DNA of 64,000 bases, taken from contig NC_058160.1 in NCBI RefSeq assembly GCF_020080835.1, positions 26,771,152 through 26,835,151 on the forward strand. Reading direction: 5' to 3'. Positions 28,906 to 40,520 of this stretch are shown piece after piece. The DNA comes from Cotesia glomerata. Taxonomy: Eukaryota; Arthropoda; Insecta; Hymenoptera; Braconidae. Each line of letters opens with the position of its first letter. Position 1 is the first letter of the stretch. The position numbers and the translations under genes are program-made. The notes below the pieces were generated by a model. It saw only the letters and a list, made by a program, of their open reading frames with translations, was not told the origin of the DNA and searched no databases.

Positions 28906-31755
28906 TATATGAAAAATATATCAAAATGCATGTGGGTACTCAAATGAACGCTCTTGATGAATGTAACCTTGGGATGAGCTTATATCTTTAAACACGTCAA
29001 TAGTTAAGAAAGTACAGAGCATTTTAACAAATATCTTGTGGACTATTGACATTTTTAAAGATATAAGCTCTTCCCGATATTATGCTCATCGAGACCTTTC
29101 ATTTGAGTACCCACATCAATTTTTCATATATTTTATATATTTATATATATGTATATATGAAAAATATATCAAAAATTCATGTGGGTACTCAAATGAAAGC
29201 TCTTGATGAATGTAATCTTGGGATGAGCTTATATCTTTGAAAACGGCAATAGTTAAAAAAGTACAGTGCAATTTAACAAAAGTCATTATTTAATAAAGCA
29301 AAATTTTATTTATTTATAGTTCACAAGTCACGGCAGTCACATAATGACTGCCAGGTTGCTAGCCATAAATAAATAATTTCTAAAAAATAATTTAGACTTA
29401 TCAAATATTATTTATACAAAAAAATAATTAAATAATTACCGGCAAAGTTGGAAATTTCGATGCTGGAATCTTAGTTTTATATTCTTCCCTCAAGTACTCT
29501 TCAACCTTGAGCGCTTCTCTATAACCCGGGAATAAATTCTCATACTGTTCTGGATCAGCCAAACTTTGTCCAGCTTTTTCACTGACTGCAGAAAGTTTTT
29601 CCTTCCATAATTTTACGACATAAGAAATTTTACTTGGCGCATAAGCTCGTGCAAAGAAAGCGGCTTCGGGAATCCGATCAGTTTTTATTAAAATCTCCAA
29701 ACACTCGTCAACTTTACCCAGCAAGAAGTTTGATAAAAATGATATATTATTCTTCCCACTTTCATCAGCAGCTTGCCCAAGTTTTTCAATCATACTTCCG
29801 TTGCCAGTGCTAGTGGCCAGTAAGAGTAACCCACCAAAATCTTGTGCGTGGTGTAAGCATTCTTGCGCGAGTCTAAGTTTTCCTTGCTGAGTGGCAAGAG
29901 AGGCCAACTGCTGCCATTTTTGCTGGCTGCTGGCTTCTTTGGCGAGAGTGTGAGCTGTCTCAAGGTCACCTAGGGAGAGAGCGAGCTCAAATCTGTGCTC
30001 GGGGTCTGTTGAGACCTCAAGAGCTTGTCTCTTGAAGCCTTGCTTCTCCAAAAAGTGAGCGACTCGAGTACGGTGTTCTTTAGGTACAGTAGGCAGCACA
30101 CGGTCAGCTGTCTCGAAGTCTTTTCGCATCACCGCGGTCTGGTACTCCAGGACTGAAAGTAGTAGCGAGTAAGAAACAATTCCCAGCTCTTTGTCACACA
30201 AGTAAAGACGATTGTCCTTGGGAACGTAGCCGAGGAGATACATTGGACGGTCCAGATGAGAAATAGTGACGACTTCACCACCTACGAAGTAATTTATACG
30301 GTTCACGCTGTTGGTATAGATGAAGCAATCTCCTATCCAGCAACCAGTCTTGACCACTTCACTCATTTCGGCTACCATTTCAAAAGCATCTTCAATATCT
30401 TCTGCGTTCTCGTCTGCATTTAACACCGCCTCGCTGTGGTACTTTAGGATAAAGTACTGGTCAGTTGTCGCGAGGGCTATTAGTGATGCGTTCTCAGCCC
30501 AGTAGACGTGTGTTGGTTGAATGTCAATACGTCTTATCAGTCTGAGATTTTCCCAGTCGAAGAATGAAAGCCCTGAGACTGATGAAACTCCCAAAAGAAA
30601 ACCACCGAATATTCCTATAATTAAAAATTAATAAATAAATCAAATTTAACCTAAAATGTTCCAAAAATTTCTGAATTTTTTTAATATAGCAAAAAGTGAT
30701 ATTATCGATAACATAAAATGAAATATTTAAGTAAATGTGGTGCTAGAACCAGAGCTTTAAGTGTTTATTAAGATGCAGAATTAATTTTAAGAAACTGTGA
30801 TGAAAAAATTGTAAAAAACAGTTCTTACTGTTGTACAATGCTAAATAAATATCTATCTATTAATAAATAAATCAAAGTACAGACAATAAAAAATTAATAT
30901 GATAACCAGAAACTTTTTGAAAACAAAATCTTGTACCGAAATTTATTAAAAAAATTTTCGGTAATTATTTACAAGTGGGTCAAAACTTATTTTTGGCCAT
31001 ATCTAGGTGAAAAATTAACATTTTTTTATTTTTTTTTATTCTACTTGTTTTTACGGCGGACTTATGGTGATGATATCGAAAGTATCAAAAAATTAATATT
31101 TCGATAGCTTTTTTGCTTTCAAAAGTTGGAAAAAATTTTGGCTCTCATGTTTTTGAATAAAATTTCTATTTTATCTTTTTTTGATATATTTCTCTTTGAA
31201 AAGTACATGAAAAAACGAACAATTAAAAAAAAAAGTCGAATATCACAATTTTCTAAAAATTTATAAATTTTTTTGAAAATTTGTTAAAATTGTGATAATT
31301 AATTTTTTTTTTTAATTGTTCATTTTTTATGTATTTAAAAAAAAAAAAAATTTATCAAAATTTTCAAAAAAAATGAAAATTAAAATAGTAGATCCCACTT
31401 GTAAATAATTACCAAATTTTAATGTAATGTAATCCGAGAATCAAGGTTCATGAAAAAAGTCAATGCTAAATTTTTATTTTAGCACAACGTTTAGAAGTTT
31501 ATTACTCCTTCCTCAGGCGTCATAAAGATTCATGTATTAACTCTATCACTAAACAATAAATGCTGCTTTGTCGTTTCCATTCTAGTCTACAATATTCTGT
31601 TAAAAATTAGCTAAAAACACACCGTCTTTTATCAATTGAATGTCAACAATTTTGGACAGAATTATCCTCGGATTACATTACTTTAATTTACTTCAGTGTC
31701 AGGATCGTAATAACCTTTTAAAATTACCAAATTTTCTTATAATTTGATCACCAAA

Positions 31756-31789
<34 letters not shown>

Positions 31790-34700
31790 TAGCTGTGCGT
31801 TAGTCTCGCTAAAACTAAAAAACGACTGGACCGATTTCAACAATTTTCTTTTTATTTTGTTCGCTATAGTTCAGGGATGTTTTCGAAAGAATAAAATTTT
31901 CGAAAAACCCGAAAGTTCAGCTAAGGAAATCAACAGATCTAAAATTTTTAATCGTCTATCTTCTGTAGTTATGGACAAAAAAAAATTTCATAAATTCAGT
32001 GTTCATTTTTTGGGATCTTGATTTTCAGGCGATAATGAGAAGCGAGTTTCATTTAAGAACTTGACAAAATTCTAACCGCACTTCATACAGCCAGTATTTA
32101 TTCTTTATCGAAGTAGATTAGAGTTTAAAGATTGATAATCGCTGTTCGAAAGGTGTAATAAAATATATTGTAGGTGATACGAAGTTCACCGGGTCAGCTA
32201 GTTAAATAATAAAAAAGCAATTACCATCAACACCAAAGTCGGGTTTCAAAGCTTTCTTTTCCTTGAAATTTTTGAATACTTTGACAACCGACGAACTTTC
32301 ACGTACAGCATACTGACTGGAATCAGCGGCCCAAACAAACTCCAAAGCTTGACCAAAGGCCTTATTTCTCAGCGCCATTGAGGTGTAGATAATATACTCG
32401 CCATCTCCACAAACGACCAGGAACCGGCCATTAGGATTATGCTGAATAGTCTGAGGATAAATTTCACAAGCACCCATATCTTTAACAGCCAAGGGCAGGC
32501 GTTCGCCGTCTTGAACTTCTTCTCCCATAGCCTTGAGATTAACTTGCTGGATCTCGCTGTGTCTTGCCCAAACAATTTTTCCTCCCATCGAGTCCATGGA
32601 GACAGCTGGTTCTTCTCTACCAACTTTAATCATAACACTTCCTTCATCGTAACCGATGGCCACGTTGTTCGAGCCACGCATGCTGGAGATAGTCCAGACT
32701 CTCTCGAAGCCATAGTTGAGAGAAGACTCCAGCCTGTAAGTACCTGCGTGCCAGATTCTCACCGTCCCATCCTCGGATCCAGTTAAGACAATCGGCAGCT
32801 CGGGGTGGAAACAGACTGCAGATATATTCTGAGTGTGTCCTTCTAGCGTTTGGACACATGTTTTGTTCTGATAATCCCATATTTTTACATACCGGTCATC
32901 AGCGCCGGATATTAAGTATGGTTTATCACCCCCGTGATAATAATCAACGCAGTTTACTCCTTTCTCATGACCTTCAAGGGTAAAGTTCGCAGTCGAGGAT
33001 CCAAGCTGCCAAACTTTGACTGTTCTGTCAAGTGAAGCACTTGCGAATGTGTTATTGTCTTTAGGATTGAATACTATCTGCATTACATAGTGAGTGTGAC
33101 CTTCAAACACCTGCTGTCCTCGCCATGCCTTCTCCCAATTCCATAATTTTATTAACATGTCATCTGAAAAGTAAATTTATTGGTAATTTTATTTAAGAAG
33201 GTAATAATAAAATTTAAATTATTATAACTGGCAACCTTTATTAAATTGCACTGTATTTTCTTAAATATTAACGATTTTAAAGATATAAGCTCATCCCGAT
33301 GTTACACTCATCCAGAGTTTTCATTTGAGTACCTACATGCATTTTTTATATATTTGTCATACATATATATATAGTATAATATAAATATATAAAATATATG
33401 AAAAATTGATGTGAGTACTCAAATAAAAGGTCTCGATGAGTGTAATGTCGGAGTGAGCTTATATCTTTAAAAATGTCAATAGTTCACAAGATATAAGATC
33501 ATTTCTTAGTTATGTTAAATTGCACTGTACTTTTTTAACTATTGACGTTTTTAAAGATATAAGCTCATCCCGATGTTACACTTATCAAGAGCTTTCATTT
33601 GAGTACCCACATCAATTTTTCATATATATATATATAATTATGAAAAATATATCAAAAACGCATGTGGGTACTCAAATAAAAGCTCTTGATGAGTGGAACA
33701 TCGGGATGAGCTTATATCTTTAAAAATGTCAATAGTTCACAAGATATAAGGTCATTTCTTAATTATGTGTCTAGAGATAGAGTATTTTCGAATGCAGCCT
33801 AAATACTTATCATAATAAATCGACTATCGGTGAGAATGATATGAAACCTTAAAAAGGCACAAATTCAAATCAAGACCTTTGCAATGATACTAAATCTCAC
33901 TAAAAAAACCAATTTTATCATATCGATGGTTTTCTAACGCAACCACGTATCTCGATTTTTGAAGATGAAAGGGTTCAACTGAAAAATTGATAATTAACTA
34001 TAAACGCGTTACTGAAAAAAAAAGATAAACCAGATTAATAATAAACATGATAGTATTTTTAGAAAATATAATTAATAAATATTGTTTTTAGATGAATATT
34101 AATTTTTTATAAGCCATTTTTTACCTCATCTCTAAAATTGTCATTTTTGAGTTACGAGGTTGCGTCAGAAAACCCTCAATATGACTATCCTGGACACAAA
34201 ATTTTTCTTATTCTCTTAATAATATAGATTAAAATATTTACCACTACTGGTAAGAATAAAAGGCTGAGTTGGATGGACCGCAATACATCTGACATAATCA
34301 CTGTGTGCTTCAAAAGAATGAACTCGCTCCAAAGTATTGTAGTTAAATACTCTCACTTGCATATCATCTGATCCTGTTACAACCCAGTTTTTTCTGGGCA
34401 CAAATTTTGAAGTTCTTACGGGAAGATCACATACTTCAAATGTTTTTACCAGTGTCTGTGTTTCATGATTCCAGATGTTGACATTTCCTTGGTACAGCGA
34501 ACATAACATCCACGGTTCTGACGGATGCAAGTCGACACTTTTAACTCTGTCGGACCTTGCGGTCAATTTGCGCTTTATATCTAGCCTCAGAGGCTGAAAA
34601 AATTTTTTTTTCATAGTTATTGTTGTAAACTAATTGTTAAATAAAATAAATAGATTCTATGCTGCGGTAAAAACTTTATAGGTTATATTGCGGTATGAAA

Positions 34701-34944
34701 ATCATTACAGAAGCAAGTAATCATTTAAAATAAAATCTTGGTATGATTTATTAATTTGTTTATTAAATTAAATGATTCGATAAAATTTAAATTTAAAAAA
34801 AATGAAATATGTGGCGAAATTGACGTGTCCACTGTTAGTAAAGACACAGTGGTTACTTGAGGAGTAAGTTTATGCATTTTTATTAAAGAAATTAAAGGAA
34901 AATAAGGGTTAAAAAATTTAATTTTTTAATTAAGTACTTACCAT
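25717..34944 (-). CDS. COPB2: Coatomer subunit beta-prime (beta'-COP), 6 coding exons, ~923 aa
   Basis: WD40 subunit of the COPI coat, which carries retrograde Golgi-to-ER and intra-Golgi traffic and binds dilysine cargo signals (family knowledge). Coding exons on the minus strand, 5' to 3': 34942-34944, 34242-34593, 32225-33163, 29440-30614, 27737-28000, 25717-25755; total 2772 nt, near the ~906 aa of the human protein. The first coding exon is the ATG alone, followed by GTAAGT; exon 2 continues PLRLDIKRKLTARSDRVKSV, matching the family N-terminus MPLRLDIKRKL. Exons 2-3 hold the WD40 propellers (SASLDRTVKVWQLGSS, GADDRYVKIWDYQNKT, GSEDGTVRIWH). Exon 4 holds the second propeller and alpha-solenoid. 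Exons 5-6 give an acidic tail (EDEDLDLDLELDENIDTT, then DVNLDEDLLGED and stop). Introns carry two Helitron-like insertions (28487-29362 and 33226-34228) and other repeats. Identity is secure; the UTRs were not mapped. Confidence 0.95.
26336..26843. repeat. Large palindrome, ~205-bp arms
   Basis: The left arm (from about 26336) and right arm (to about 26842) are reverse complements with only a few mismatches; both include AACGCGCTGTGCATTATTAG or its complement. A ~90-bp AT-rich centre separates them. In COPB2 intron 5. Confidence 0.88.
26850..27530. repeat. Degenerate TE region adjoining the palindrome
   Basis: Recurring ACTGTTTGAAA motifs and TTCCGTGTA ends (27369 and 27513 areas) resemble CACGGAAAA-type MITE termini; AAAAGTAAACTGTAA occurs inverted against the palindrome side. 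Boundaries not certain. Confidence 0.4.
28487..29362 (+). mobile_element. Helitron-like element, copy G, with long (AT)n tract
   Basis: In COPB2 intron 4. TC start preceded by A; end GCAGTCACATAATGACTGCC then CTAG. Two units; the loop of the first has grown into an ~80-bp AT dinucleotide run (28813-28890). Confidence 0.8.
28813..28890. repeat. (AT)n microsatellite
   Basis: Uninterrupted TA dinucleotide run of about 78 bp in the loop of a palindromic Helitron unit. Confidence 0.9.
30960..31413. mobile_element. Inverted-repeat element (GGTAATTATTTACAAGTGGG ends)
   Basis: GGTAATTATTTACAAGTGGG at the left and CCCACTTGTAAATAATTACC at the right; the interior holds another inverted pair around 31205-31330. 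In COPB2 intron 3. Confidence 0.65.
31418..31690. mobile_element. Inverted-repeat MITE (GTAATGTAATCCGAG ends)
   Basis: TAATGTAATCCGAGAATC at the left and its near complement CCTCGGATTACATTACTT at the right, directly after the preceding element. Confidence 0.6.
31757..32201 (+). mobile_element. TE tail: (AT)n start, CTAG end
   Basis: An AT dinucleotide run, then TGTGCGTTAGTCTCGCTAAA and GACTGGACCGATTT, ending GAAGTTCACCGGGTCAGCTA G followed by T. The CTAG end suggests a second Helitron-like family, unclassified here. An inverted copy is at 46105-46400. Confidence 0.55.
33226..34228 (-). mobile_element. Helitron-like element, copy H (3' end decayed)
   Basis: Minus-strand TC start at 34228; two palindromic units; the 3' end lacks the hairpin. 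Interrupted by a 255-bp element (33924-34178). In COPB2 intron 2. Confidence 0.75.
33924..34178. mobile_element. MITE nested in Helitron copy H
   Basis: Imperfect ~30-bp terminal inverted repeats (CGATGGTTTTCTAACGCAAC; right end GTTGCGTCAGAAAACCCTCA). Flanking ATAT on each side; other Helitron copies are uninterrupted there (TATCATATGACTATCC). Confidence 0.7.
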
Positions 34945-35573
34945 TTTTAATTATTTTTTAATAAATACAAATTCAATTATATTTATCCTAATAATTTATA
35001 TTTTTTTGATCCAAACAAGACACAACTATAAAAACCTTACACTTACGTGGCGCAAAATAATGGACATATAGCGGCGCGCGCATCTGGCTATCTATACATA
35101 CATACTTAACTGACATATATGTAAAATTCAAATATTATTCATATCAGTAAAAATAAATGAGAAGTTACTATGAAATTAATTTTTTTATTTTTTAATATGA
35201 TAAATATTTGTGTAAAATTTGTTGTTTGTAATAATCGAAATTGAATGAGAGTTTAAAAAGAAAAAACCTTTTTTTTTCGTTTTATTAAATCAATGTCTAT
35301 CATACCCTTGTGTACTTCAATAAACCATGAAAAACGAATAATAAAATAAATTTTAATTGTATAATTTACATGAAAATTGTTTAATTTTATTTAACAAACA
35401 AATTTATTCCAAAAAATTATTTTTAAAATATTGCATTTTTAGTAGATTTCATAGAAATCTAACTATTGCATTGGTCCTCATGACGGAACTTTTGAAAAAT
35501 TTTGCTATATTTCCACTCAGCTCGTCAAGCGGATTCAGAAAATGCATATGGTTCAAAAGTTTATCTATGTATG

Positions 35574-35619
<46 letters not shown>

Positions 35620-35739
35620 CGGCATTGTCTCTTCTCTAACTCTCGTAATTCTATACGGATTTCAATAAAACGTAACATACTTATTCTTAGGACGATTTCC
35701 GAGGTTAAGTTCTAAGATGAGCCAAATCTGTCGATTAGT

Positions 35740-36075
35740 TTAGAAGTGAGAGCAATTCAAAAACTTTCAAAAATCGCAAAAAATTTTCACTTTTACCTTA
35801 TTTCCGTGCAATAACAATGGAACGCGACATCCTATCGGATTTCTGTAAATTGCATTTGAAAGCTTATTTAATAAGCTTCAATTTGTGTACTTATTTATTT
35901 CTCCAAATTAAATAGTTTAGGAATAATAGCAATTCAAAAATTTTCAAAAATCGCAAAAATTTTCACTTTTACCGTATTTTGGTGCAATTACAATTGAACG
36001 CGATATCTTATCAAAATTCTATAAATGGTATCTGAAAGCTTATTAAATAAGCTTTAATTTGTGTACCTCATTATC
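35740..36075 (+). repeat. ~177-bp tandem repeat, two copies
   Basis: AGCAATTCAAAAACTTTCAA at 35751 recurs at 35928 with the following AAAATCGCAAAAA, CACTTTTACC and GAACGCGA blocks. About 80-85% alike by eye. Confidence 0.75.
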
Positions 36076-38108
36076 AGTCTAGGCCAAAAATCACCTACTT
36101 TCTCAGACAGATATAATGAAATTTTACTTTTGCATTCGTTTTGACGTCATTGTTGTTTAATCAGACAGAAATTTATTTTTTTTTTTTTTTTCGTATGCAA
36201 CCCTAGTAGTATTTTTATTATTCATCATGAAATCTACTTCCATTTCGGCTGCCGAATGGCCTTTTTTTAATTTTTTAAAATTTCTGCATGACAATTTTTT
36301 TTCTAATTTTTTTACCATAATCTTTTTGTTAGAAAAATTCTTAAAATTATCAACTATATAAAATTATCTGCTAAATTAATTTTCATTAGTTTACTGGAAT
36401 TTACTTCAGTCACCTAGAGTAGATTGTAAAATTATTGATGCTCTGTAATAAAAATTTTTTGAATATATTTTTTAATTAAAAAGCTCTGATTACTGTCTAT
36501 CATAATTAATCCCGGAAAAAAATGAAATATATATCTAAATTTTGGCGAATTTTTGAAGTACGAAGATCTAAGGAGATAAAAAAATGGTTAATTTAGATGA
36601 ATGTAGATCTACTTTATTTTTTCTCGGGATACTTTATCATCATTAGCTATTTTACTTTTATTCTTCACGGCCTTTTTTTCAAAGGTCATTTTGGATTAAA
36701 ACCCATTGTGGTTGCTCTCTTGTCATCTAGAGAATACTACTTGATGAATTATTATAAATGCAATTAGCAATTATGATTTACAAGTTTATAATTTAATTAT
36801 TTAAATACTCCCATTTGGCCCAAGAGTTACAAATGATAAATTTTCTGTAAATTAAAACCAAAATTTCTGTAAAGAATATGATTTTTTTCATATTAAAAAA
36901 AACAATTTCAATTAATAAATACAAAAATATTTAATTACAATTTTCGATATTTATCTATAATTTTTATAATCGAAATTGGTGCGAGTTTTTCCGCTGAATT
37001 CCCACCCACGCATAATGCCGCACTGAAAAAAATATTCTTGACTGGAGGGTAAAATTTCTTGGCTCAAGAAAATATTAAGGAAGAATGAAAATTTCTTGAA
37101 AGAAAATTTCTTCTTGCTTAAAAAATAACTTTTGTCTTCCTTAAAATTTTCTTGGTGCAAAAAGTTTTTTTCCTTGCGGACCAAACTAAACTTGTAGTAA
37201 ATTGTGGATTTTAGAATCAAAAGGGAAAAAACTTTTAAAATCCTTGAACTTGTTATAATTTCCAACGTCATAAACCGCTATCGGATTTTCATTTTACGTC
37301 ATTAATTTAACTGCGTCATAAAGTATTAAATACGATGACGTTTTCTATACCTAATTTCCTCTTCATTATCATTATCCAATGAACAATATCATTTTACCCC
37401 CTTTGAGCGAAGTTTATTCGCTTGGTTTGAACTATTTTTATAACGCATAAATGCAATAGCGCATGAAATTAAAAAAACCAAGAGTGAACTTTGTCATAAG
37501 CATACAAGGAAATTACACGTGTTAGGAAGAGTGTTTAGCACGGAGTCTGCTCATATACTTCCTATCATTTATAACCGGATACTCTCCGGGATTTTCATCA
37601 TTATCTGCCAAGCAGTCTCACTGCAAGCATTATCACCGTGATTATTATTACTTAAAAAAATATTAAGCTCATTTTGCTTACTGTTAATTATCATCAAGTT
37701 ATTTAATATCTGCTGCTAATTTCGTATATTTTATTGTCAATTATCGTGCAATATCTGCAAGTTTTTGTATTCTTCATCTATCTTTGGGATTAAGTTAATC
37801 AAGTTTTGTTGTCAGAAGAATATTTCAATTAATTTACAAAGTTCCATTTGTAAATTCAATTATATCAGCGCTCTAACTCTATTAAAAGTGGAAACTCATC
37901 AAATTCGATTTATATTATTTTTGCAGTAAGTTTTCTTCTTAATATAATTTAATATAATTTTTACATCAATTTACTGTATTTGTAAATACATCTATAATTT
38001 TTTTAATAGAACATTGCAAGTATTGATTATTTTTTTTACAAAAATTTATTTATAATCAGATTATCAATATCTTCTTAAAAATATATCATATATTTTATTA
38101 CAATCATA

Positions 38109-38523
38109 CACTGATAAAAAAAAAATTAACTTGAATCAAAAGTAAAATTTTTGAACTAAGAAAATAATTTTGAAGAAGCTCATTATTTAATTATTAATTT
38201 ATTAGATTGTGAGATTACATAATCCAAAAATAAAAAAGAAAAACATCATTAGAAATATAAAATATTAGTCTACAAAGACTCTAAATTTTGAAGAAATAAA
38301 ATAATTAAATATTACTATATTATAGCTTCTAATATTATTATATTATTATCATCATAATAATGGATATTAATCATTGTCTTGAATCAAGACAAAAAATTCT
38401 TAAATCAAATAAAATGTACTTAAGCTAAGTGAAATTTCTTAGTTTAATAATTTTTCAACTCAAACCAAGAAGAAGAAATCCTTCAAAATTATTTACTTGA
38501 TTCAAGTAAATTTTTTTTCTGTG
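38109..38523. mobile_element. MITE, CACTGA...TCTGTG ends, TA target
   Basis: Starts CACTGATAAAAAAAAAATTA and ends inverted (AAATTTTTTTTCTGTG), flanked by TA both sides. Arms carry ACTTGAATCAA motifs as at 12179. Confidence 0.68.
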
Positions 38524-39082
38524 TACAGTAACTAACTAATTTTTAAAAGTTTAAATATAATTATTTAAAGTTAGGTATGAAATTTTGATAATTATTCAAT
38601 AAAAAGTTCTAATTTGAAACTCTTACTCCGCGAAGAAATTATCTGCGTGACCTATGCAAGTGATATTATTATATAACAATTATTTCTTCTTGCTAGTACC
38701 TCTGACCTACACTTGAGTGGCCATCACCTTGCTGATGAGCCGAGTAAATCAGTGTTCTTCTTAAAAGACACGCACATTCCTGTCATTATTATCACAACTC
38801 TACAATGAAGGTCATGCATTATCGACCGTTTAGTAAAACTTCTTTAAAATCCATTGACCGCTATGATTGCCGTTCACTGCATATCCTTGACAATAGACTC
38901 AATGAACTGTTGCTAATTAATTAAATGATTACGGAAATAATCAACGGCATTTATATATTCTTCTTAAACAATATACTGAAAGCTTAGTAGTTTTATTAAG
39001 AAGAAACGAATATTATTTAATTTACAGATATTGATAAAAGTAGCAAAACTGGAAGTGTCAATCAATCATTCGTCCGGTAAAA

Positions 39083-40078
39083 ATGGCGAGGCAATCAATA
39101 TCGGATCGAAAAATCCCTCATCTGAGGGACATCTTTGGTTTCGACAACAACAACAACAACAACAACAACCAGGTGCAATTGGAAAAACTTGGGAAACTGG
39201 AAGAGACGTCATTAAGCAACAATCAGATGAATCAGACGCGGAACCGCGATTACAGCAAAATTCTAACCGAGAGAGACGTAAAGCACTTAGAACAGCACCT
39301 GTCGATGAAGAAGACTATCCGTAAGAAGATAATGAGAGACTTGCAACAAGCGTTTGTAGAAGACCCCAACGAATTTAGAGTGGATGATGATATCCCTCTA
39401 GAGAAGCTAAAAGCTGAAATTAATTATCGAAGCTTGAGCTTCGGTTTTCCTTCACAAAAACATCGATGCGCGATAGGAAATACTGAAAGTACATTCCTGG
39501 AAATGCTTCGTGCCGATGGAGAAGGTATTTTTTTTATAATAATAGTTTTTTATTTTATTTATAAAAAAAAATAATACTTAAGTTAGCCAACATTTTTTAA
39601 TTTTTTAATTTCTTTTTATTTATTAAATCAGCACAAAAAATATTTAAAAAAAAAAATAAAAAAATATTTTTAAAAAATAAAAATAAAAAAATATTTTTAA
39701 AAATTAAAAATAAAAAAAATATTTTTAAAAAATGGCATTTAAAGTTTTTAAAGTTTTTTGCGAATTAATTTTTTTTTGTGATTTTTTTCATTCAAAAAAA
39801 TTATAAAAATTTTTAGATGGCTAACTTAATTTTCATAAAAAAAATATTCATTAAAATTATTTATTCTAGGATTTGACAAACGTCTAACGAATGGCTATGG
39901 CTATGACTCGTCTCGTAGTAGATCTCCAGAAAGAATGCCTTCAATCGTAATAACACATCATTTTGATACAGACGAAGATTCAACTAACTCTTACGATTCA
40001 TTAGAAACTACGCTCACTCCAAAAGAAAATTCTAAATTTTGGAGACGTTTCACAATTAAGAATCCTGACAAGCGATGA
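39083..40078 (+). CDS. Unrecognised protein, 2 coding exons, ~216 aa
   Basis: I do not recognise the family. Exons 39083-39524 and 39870-40078 join in phase (GAA G|GA) through a normal GT/AG intron and total 651 nt, ending in TGA. The protein starts MARQSISDRKIPHLRDIFGFD, then has an eight-Asn run (N22-29, from an AAC repeat). A charged, probably helical stretch follows (LTERDVKHLEQHLSMKKTIR), then KIMRDLQQAFVEDPNEF. The second exon is Ser/Arg-rich then acidic (SSRSRSPERMPS; HHFDTDEDSTNSYDS) and ends basic (FWRRFTIKNPDKR). No signal peptide, membrane helix or catalytic motif is evident. A likely 5' UTR exon precedes the ATG (TTTACAG acceptor, exon from 39028), with a possible partner donor GTAAGT at 37926. 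The intron is filled with an AT-rich repeat that also occurs in FoxL2 and GNPTAB introns. Splicing and codon-like structure support a real gene; its function is unknown. Confidence 0.72.
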
Positions 40079-40520
40079 ATATCATAACTCGGTTTGTTTT
40101 ACTAAAAATATTATTTTTAATTTAAATAATATTTATTTAAACAGCTGTATTTGTATTTTATCATGAACACGAGACTTAATTATCGTTACTGTTATCATAT
40201 AGTTATATATTTTTGTTATTTTAAATTGATAATTAAGTTTTTAATCATATTCGTGTGATTTTACTGATACGAACGAAACTTGTCTGTGATACGCATACTT
40301 AATATTATTTATATATATTTAAAAATTTTAAAAAAGATTATTATAAGCTAAAAGTTTAAAAAAAAATTATTGATTCTTCTCATAAATATGAAGGTTTGAT
40401 GAAGATGAACAAAAAAATTTACTCAATTTAAACTTGTATTTTTTTAAAAAGTTAAAAAATTTCACTGTTACACAACAATCGTATAAAAAATTTTTACTTT
40501 CATAGTATATTTATAAAATC

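Larger units (their letters stand above)
34945..39082. other. Intergenic region between COPB2 and the 39083 gene
   Basis: Divergent promoters of the two genes are expected at its ends. It holds an (AT)n run (35577-35618), a ~177-bp tandem pair (35740-36075), AT-rich dispersed repeat (36270-36410), and CACTGA-type MITEs (37021-37190, 38109-38523). 37430-37930 and 38570-39000 look unique. Confidence 0.55.
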
